A stretch of 64,000 bases of DNA. It comes from Claveliimonas monacensis (GTDB taxonomy: Bacteria > Bacillota > Clostridia > Lachnospirales > Lachnospiraceae). The position numbers and the translations under genes were made by a program. Where the stretch lies: assembly GCF_014982975.1 (NCBI RefSeq), contig NZ_JADCKL010000001.1, positions 558,001 to 622,000 of the forward strand. Reading direction: 5' to 3'. A model generated the notes under the pieces. It worked only from the letters and a program-made list of their open reading frames with translations. It was not told where the DNA came from and did not search any database. Below are positions 63,501 to 64,000 of the stretch, piece by piece. Position 1 is the first letter of the stretch. Every line of letters starts with the position of its first letter.

Positions 63501-64000
63501 GTCAGGGTCCCGTCGCCTGCATCCTCCACATCTACGGTAATGGTAAAGGACTCGTCGGTAAATTCCACGCCATTTGCAGTTGTTCCTCCCTTGTCCTCCG
63601 TGATGGTATAGGTATGTTTGCCCACATCCTCCAGTGTGTACTGGATAGGAGTAAAGGTAATATCTGCCGGTTTGCCGGCTGTAGCCGGTCCGGTTACTGT
63701 TCCGGTGCCAACTGTCTCTTCCCCTTCCTTCACGGTAAAGGTATAGGTCTCTCCTACCTTCATATCCCGGCCAGTCAGGGTCTTGGTGGCCACCGGCGTC
63801 CAGGATCCGCTGGCGTCATAGGTGTTTTCAAAAGCCGCTCCGTCCTCGCTTGGTGTCAGAGCATTGTCTGCGAAGTACTGGATTCCCGTCACTTCAAGCT
63901 GATGATCCGTGTCATCCCACTCTGTGGTCACCTCCACCTGGTAAATGGTATCGTCATAGGTGATCCCCTTCGACGTATCTTCGTTCTCTATTGCTTCTTC
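57557..64000 (-). CDS. giant cell-wall surface protein of tandem pilin-type isopeptide domains (partial)
   Basis: The open frame runs off the right edge, so the start is missing; at least 2,147 residues are visible. They form 15 complete repeats of about 125-150 residues plus the end of a sixteenth, all resembling the FctA/Spy0128 pilin isopeptide domain. In every complete repeat a Lys (xVxKxLTG), a Glu (FTITE-type) and an Asn (FxNxY) are kept, so each should form a self-generated Lys-Asn crosslink. The C-terminus has a wall-sorting signal: VRTGD, a hydrophobic helix (LTGLGVSMLLILFLL) and a basic tail. It is probably sortase-anchored and acts as a rigid stalk for adhesion; the binding domain would lie in the missing N-terminus. 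Confidence 0.9.
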   Translation of the reverse strand, partial: EEAIENEDTSKGITYDDTIYQVEVTTEWDDTDHQLEVTGIQYFADNALTPSEDGAAFENTYDASGSWTPVATKTLTGRDMKVGETYTFTVKEGEETVGTGTVTGPATAGKPADITFTPIQYTLEDVGKHTYTITEDKGGTTANGVEFTDESFTITVDVEDAGDGTLTATPTYPEGGVAFVNDYKPTPTSYAPAVEKTLTGHRLPDGASKDFTFTLTPDKDNPDGATLPTETTLTIPISGKTSDAAVTATKAFGNITFSKAGTYKFTIKETAGTENYYTYDTAEWTLTVVVNDDGRGHLSRVVSYKSSVEGTTANNGAAKFSNEYHPNPATATLTVSKTVEGQELPDDPDYKTFTFTMSMSEDTVPGVTMPENKTATVTVTETGEAETADFDEITFTKAGTYVFRITEDTENLPEGYDKDRVEERRARVVVVDDNGSLKVDSITYYLTTPDDPDDTINASDFTNYYDTEDTGFAPKVSKTLTGDTPPGEKEFTFKLKADENNPEGATLPDPAQTTVTYKNRIGDAEAGFGEITFAKAGTFKFTITEEKGQADDGYTYDEAQWTLTVNVEDEGGKLKVESYSYAKDGETVTGAEAAAFENSYEVKPTDYTPGVTKAMTGADRQEAQKYEFTLTPGENNPEGGATITGAEASITVPKDTAAGTEVEPAADDGFGKITFEKAGTYTFTIQEKVPEAAEANGNKLNGVTYDDSKWTLTVVVEDEGSQLKVTSHTYAKTDGSNTEAAKFVNNYEVAPTEFTPDVRKTVTGEIRPAEETFTFTLTADKDNPEGGAKCTDRQAAVTVPAGGTKEGSLVEPKMDPFGAITFTETGTYTFTITEINVGEQGYTYDDPWTLTVVVRDEKGQLVVDKAQTKYERTGETDRMDYALFTNHYEVDPIGYAPQVKKTVDGNVPAGRDADFQFELKLTKADPTDGLKLNGENGVVMTNTDVLETEVTGEATGTFDKITFTRAGTYTFQITEVKGDTAGYSYDGHIWILEVKVKDEGGRLVIESKTYTQTEADKPTGFTSESQAEFTNTYDPDKITYTPQIRKEITGDQRSEEQVFDFTLMPDDKNPGGASLAAPDMDKARVTGEDIARFSTITFTEAGTYHFTIGEETGTEPGYTYDDSEWNLEIEVKDQGGCLMVAKHTYTRTDAEGKEVTSDEEATFTNDYQVKSTGYVPTVTKAVTGDVPEGNDAQFRFALTAREDNPKGAVLPKDTEVTIEGRGEANFGEIKFEQAGTYRFDIAEINDKLTGYQYDDSIWTLTVVVKDTDSILGVASATYTRQDAATSDVAAFENSYQPDEAAYAPQVTKHLSGDKTPSNATFTFTMQAHADNPEGAAVEGTSASVAGAGQTTFAPITFTKAGTYRFDIRETDGGENGYTYDKEPWTLTIVVEDVDGQLTVVSHTYTRGTDNNGTEAVFTNSYKIEDSVPFTPEVKKTVTGEKRPTGTQTFDFTLTPPAGDGFTIANRDTKATVSVTDNDPAGTTTDPFGAITFTKAGTYEFQIAEEKGSANGYTYDTDPWTLTVAVEDQDGQLVVTSHTYTRDGDRDSEAYASFTNTYKVEPAEFTPEVKKTITGGARPGEVAFTFELSAKKDESDPVEGAVMPEDTTAAITLTPEDTEGTGSAAGQDGFGAIRFVHAGTYEFEITETDDGQAGYGYDGSTWNLKVTVEDIGGKLQVAKDGVQYVKADGTGANADAAAFVNSYSTTKATYDPRVTKALTGDPTPVDKTFTFTLVRNEAAEEAGTPADGAVTGNSQTTITGAGSGSFGDISFDKAGTYHFTIAEAPGSEAGYTYDPLTWDLEVVVEDRASYLTIVSHTYTQIDADGKEIAASDEQATFTNSYEVVPAGYTPAVTKAVTGDVPEGKDASFRFALAAREDNPEGAVLPKKTEAAIKGSGEAVFGEIQFGQAGTYRFDITEINDKLPGYQYDGSVWTLTVVVKDTGHILGVESATYTRQDGTTADAAAFENHYQPDEAAYAPKVTKHISGDKTPSNATFTFTMQALADNPEGAAVEGTSASVAGAGQTAFAPVTFTKAGTYQFEICEEGGHEDGYLYDAHIWRLTVEVADEDGALHIADVKYEKLGTFEQNGDAAAFTNVYHKSGMPGGDKETGGGVRTGDLSDMPRTLTGLGVSMLLILFLLHRRRRGQAK
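57890..58466 (-). repeat. internal duplication in surface protein gene, copy A
   Basis: Encodes most of domains 14 and 15. It matches 59909-60485 at high nucleotide identity with a constant offset of 2,019 bases (673 codons, five domains). Confidence 0.85.
59909..60485 (-). repeat. internal duplication in surface protein gene, copy B
   Basis: Encodes most of domains 9 and 10, the counterpart of copy A. Domains 8 and 13 flank the two copies and are also more similar to each other than to the rest, so the original duplicated unit was larger, probably a five-domain block. Confidence 0.85.

Overview
The window reads as chromosome of a spore-forming, anaerobic, moderately G+C-rich Firmicute, most likely a Lachnospiraceae-type Clostridium relative. 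The evidence is spoIVA (endospore coat), a complete selenium-dependent glycine reductase operon (Stickland fermentation), a clostridial-style core gene set (DUF512-der-plsY-gpsA, hslO, mgsA, luxS, PurF with Fe-S cysteines) and a giant Gram-positive surface protein. Species cannot be fixed from the sequence alone. There is no rRNA, tRNA, transposase, phage or CRISPR array in the window.

Layout. 0-8 kb (minus): ABC exporter pair, mgsA, a methyltransferase, hslO, glutamine-dependent nadE, a membrane/TPR protein and a cysteine-rich C_GCAxxG_C_C protein, headed by a near-perfect sigma-A promoter; a truncated ORF touches the left edge. 8-9.5 kb: spoIVA. 9.6-11.4 kb (plus): a shikimate dehydrogenase and a type I 3-dehydroquinate dehydratase. 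11.5-14.3 kb: two-component system plus a PepSY lipoprotein. 14.4-17.2 kb: TRAP transporter dctPMQ. 17.4-23.7 kb: an MFS-shikimate dehydrogenase-flavin oxidoreductase-TIM barrel operon with a divergent LysR regulator; with the 9.6-11.4 kb pair it looks like a hydroaromatic (quinate/shikimate) utilisation locus. 23.7-24.0 kb: a palindromic REP-like element. 24-28.4 kb: gpsA, plsY, der, DUF512. 28.5-33 kb: PRPP synthetase-like gene, trpS, a histidine phosphatase, 42-bp tandem repeats, luxS. 33-37 kb: DUF5662, TraX, a GH13 protein that has lost its catalytic residues, and an orphan sugar-binding lipoprotein. 37.3-43.5 kb: DUF1292, UvrD-like helicase, gltX, a degenerate sirtuin, and a split ThrE exporter whose N-terminal half is fused to a GNAT acetyltransferase.

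43.6-51.8 kb is the glycine reductase operon, transcribed leftward: promoter - single glycine riboswitch - intrinsic terminator - grdX - grdE - grdB(Sec) - trxB - trxA - grdA(Sec) - grdC - grdD - terminator. grdA and grdB each contain an in-frame TGA read as selenocysteine, so simple ORF calling breaks both. TrxB/TrxA recycle the selenoprotein with NADPH electrons, GrdB/E bind and cleave glycine, GrdA carries the carboxymethyl group, and GrdC/D release acetyl phosphate. The riboswitch ties the operon to glycine supply.

52-57.4 kb: purB, purF and a polar amino acid ABC transporter. 57.5-64 kb: a partial surface protein of at least 15 pilin-type isopeptide domains with a C-terminal sorting signal, its N-terminus lying beyond the right edge; one block of it is duplicated at exactly 2,019 bp.
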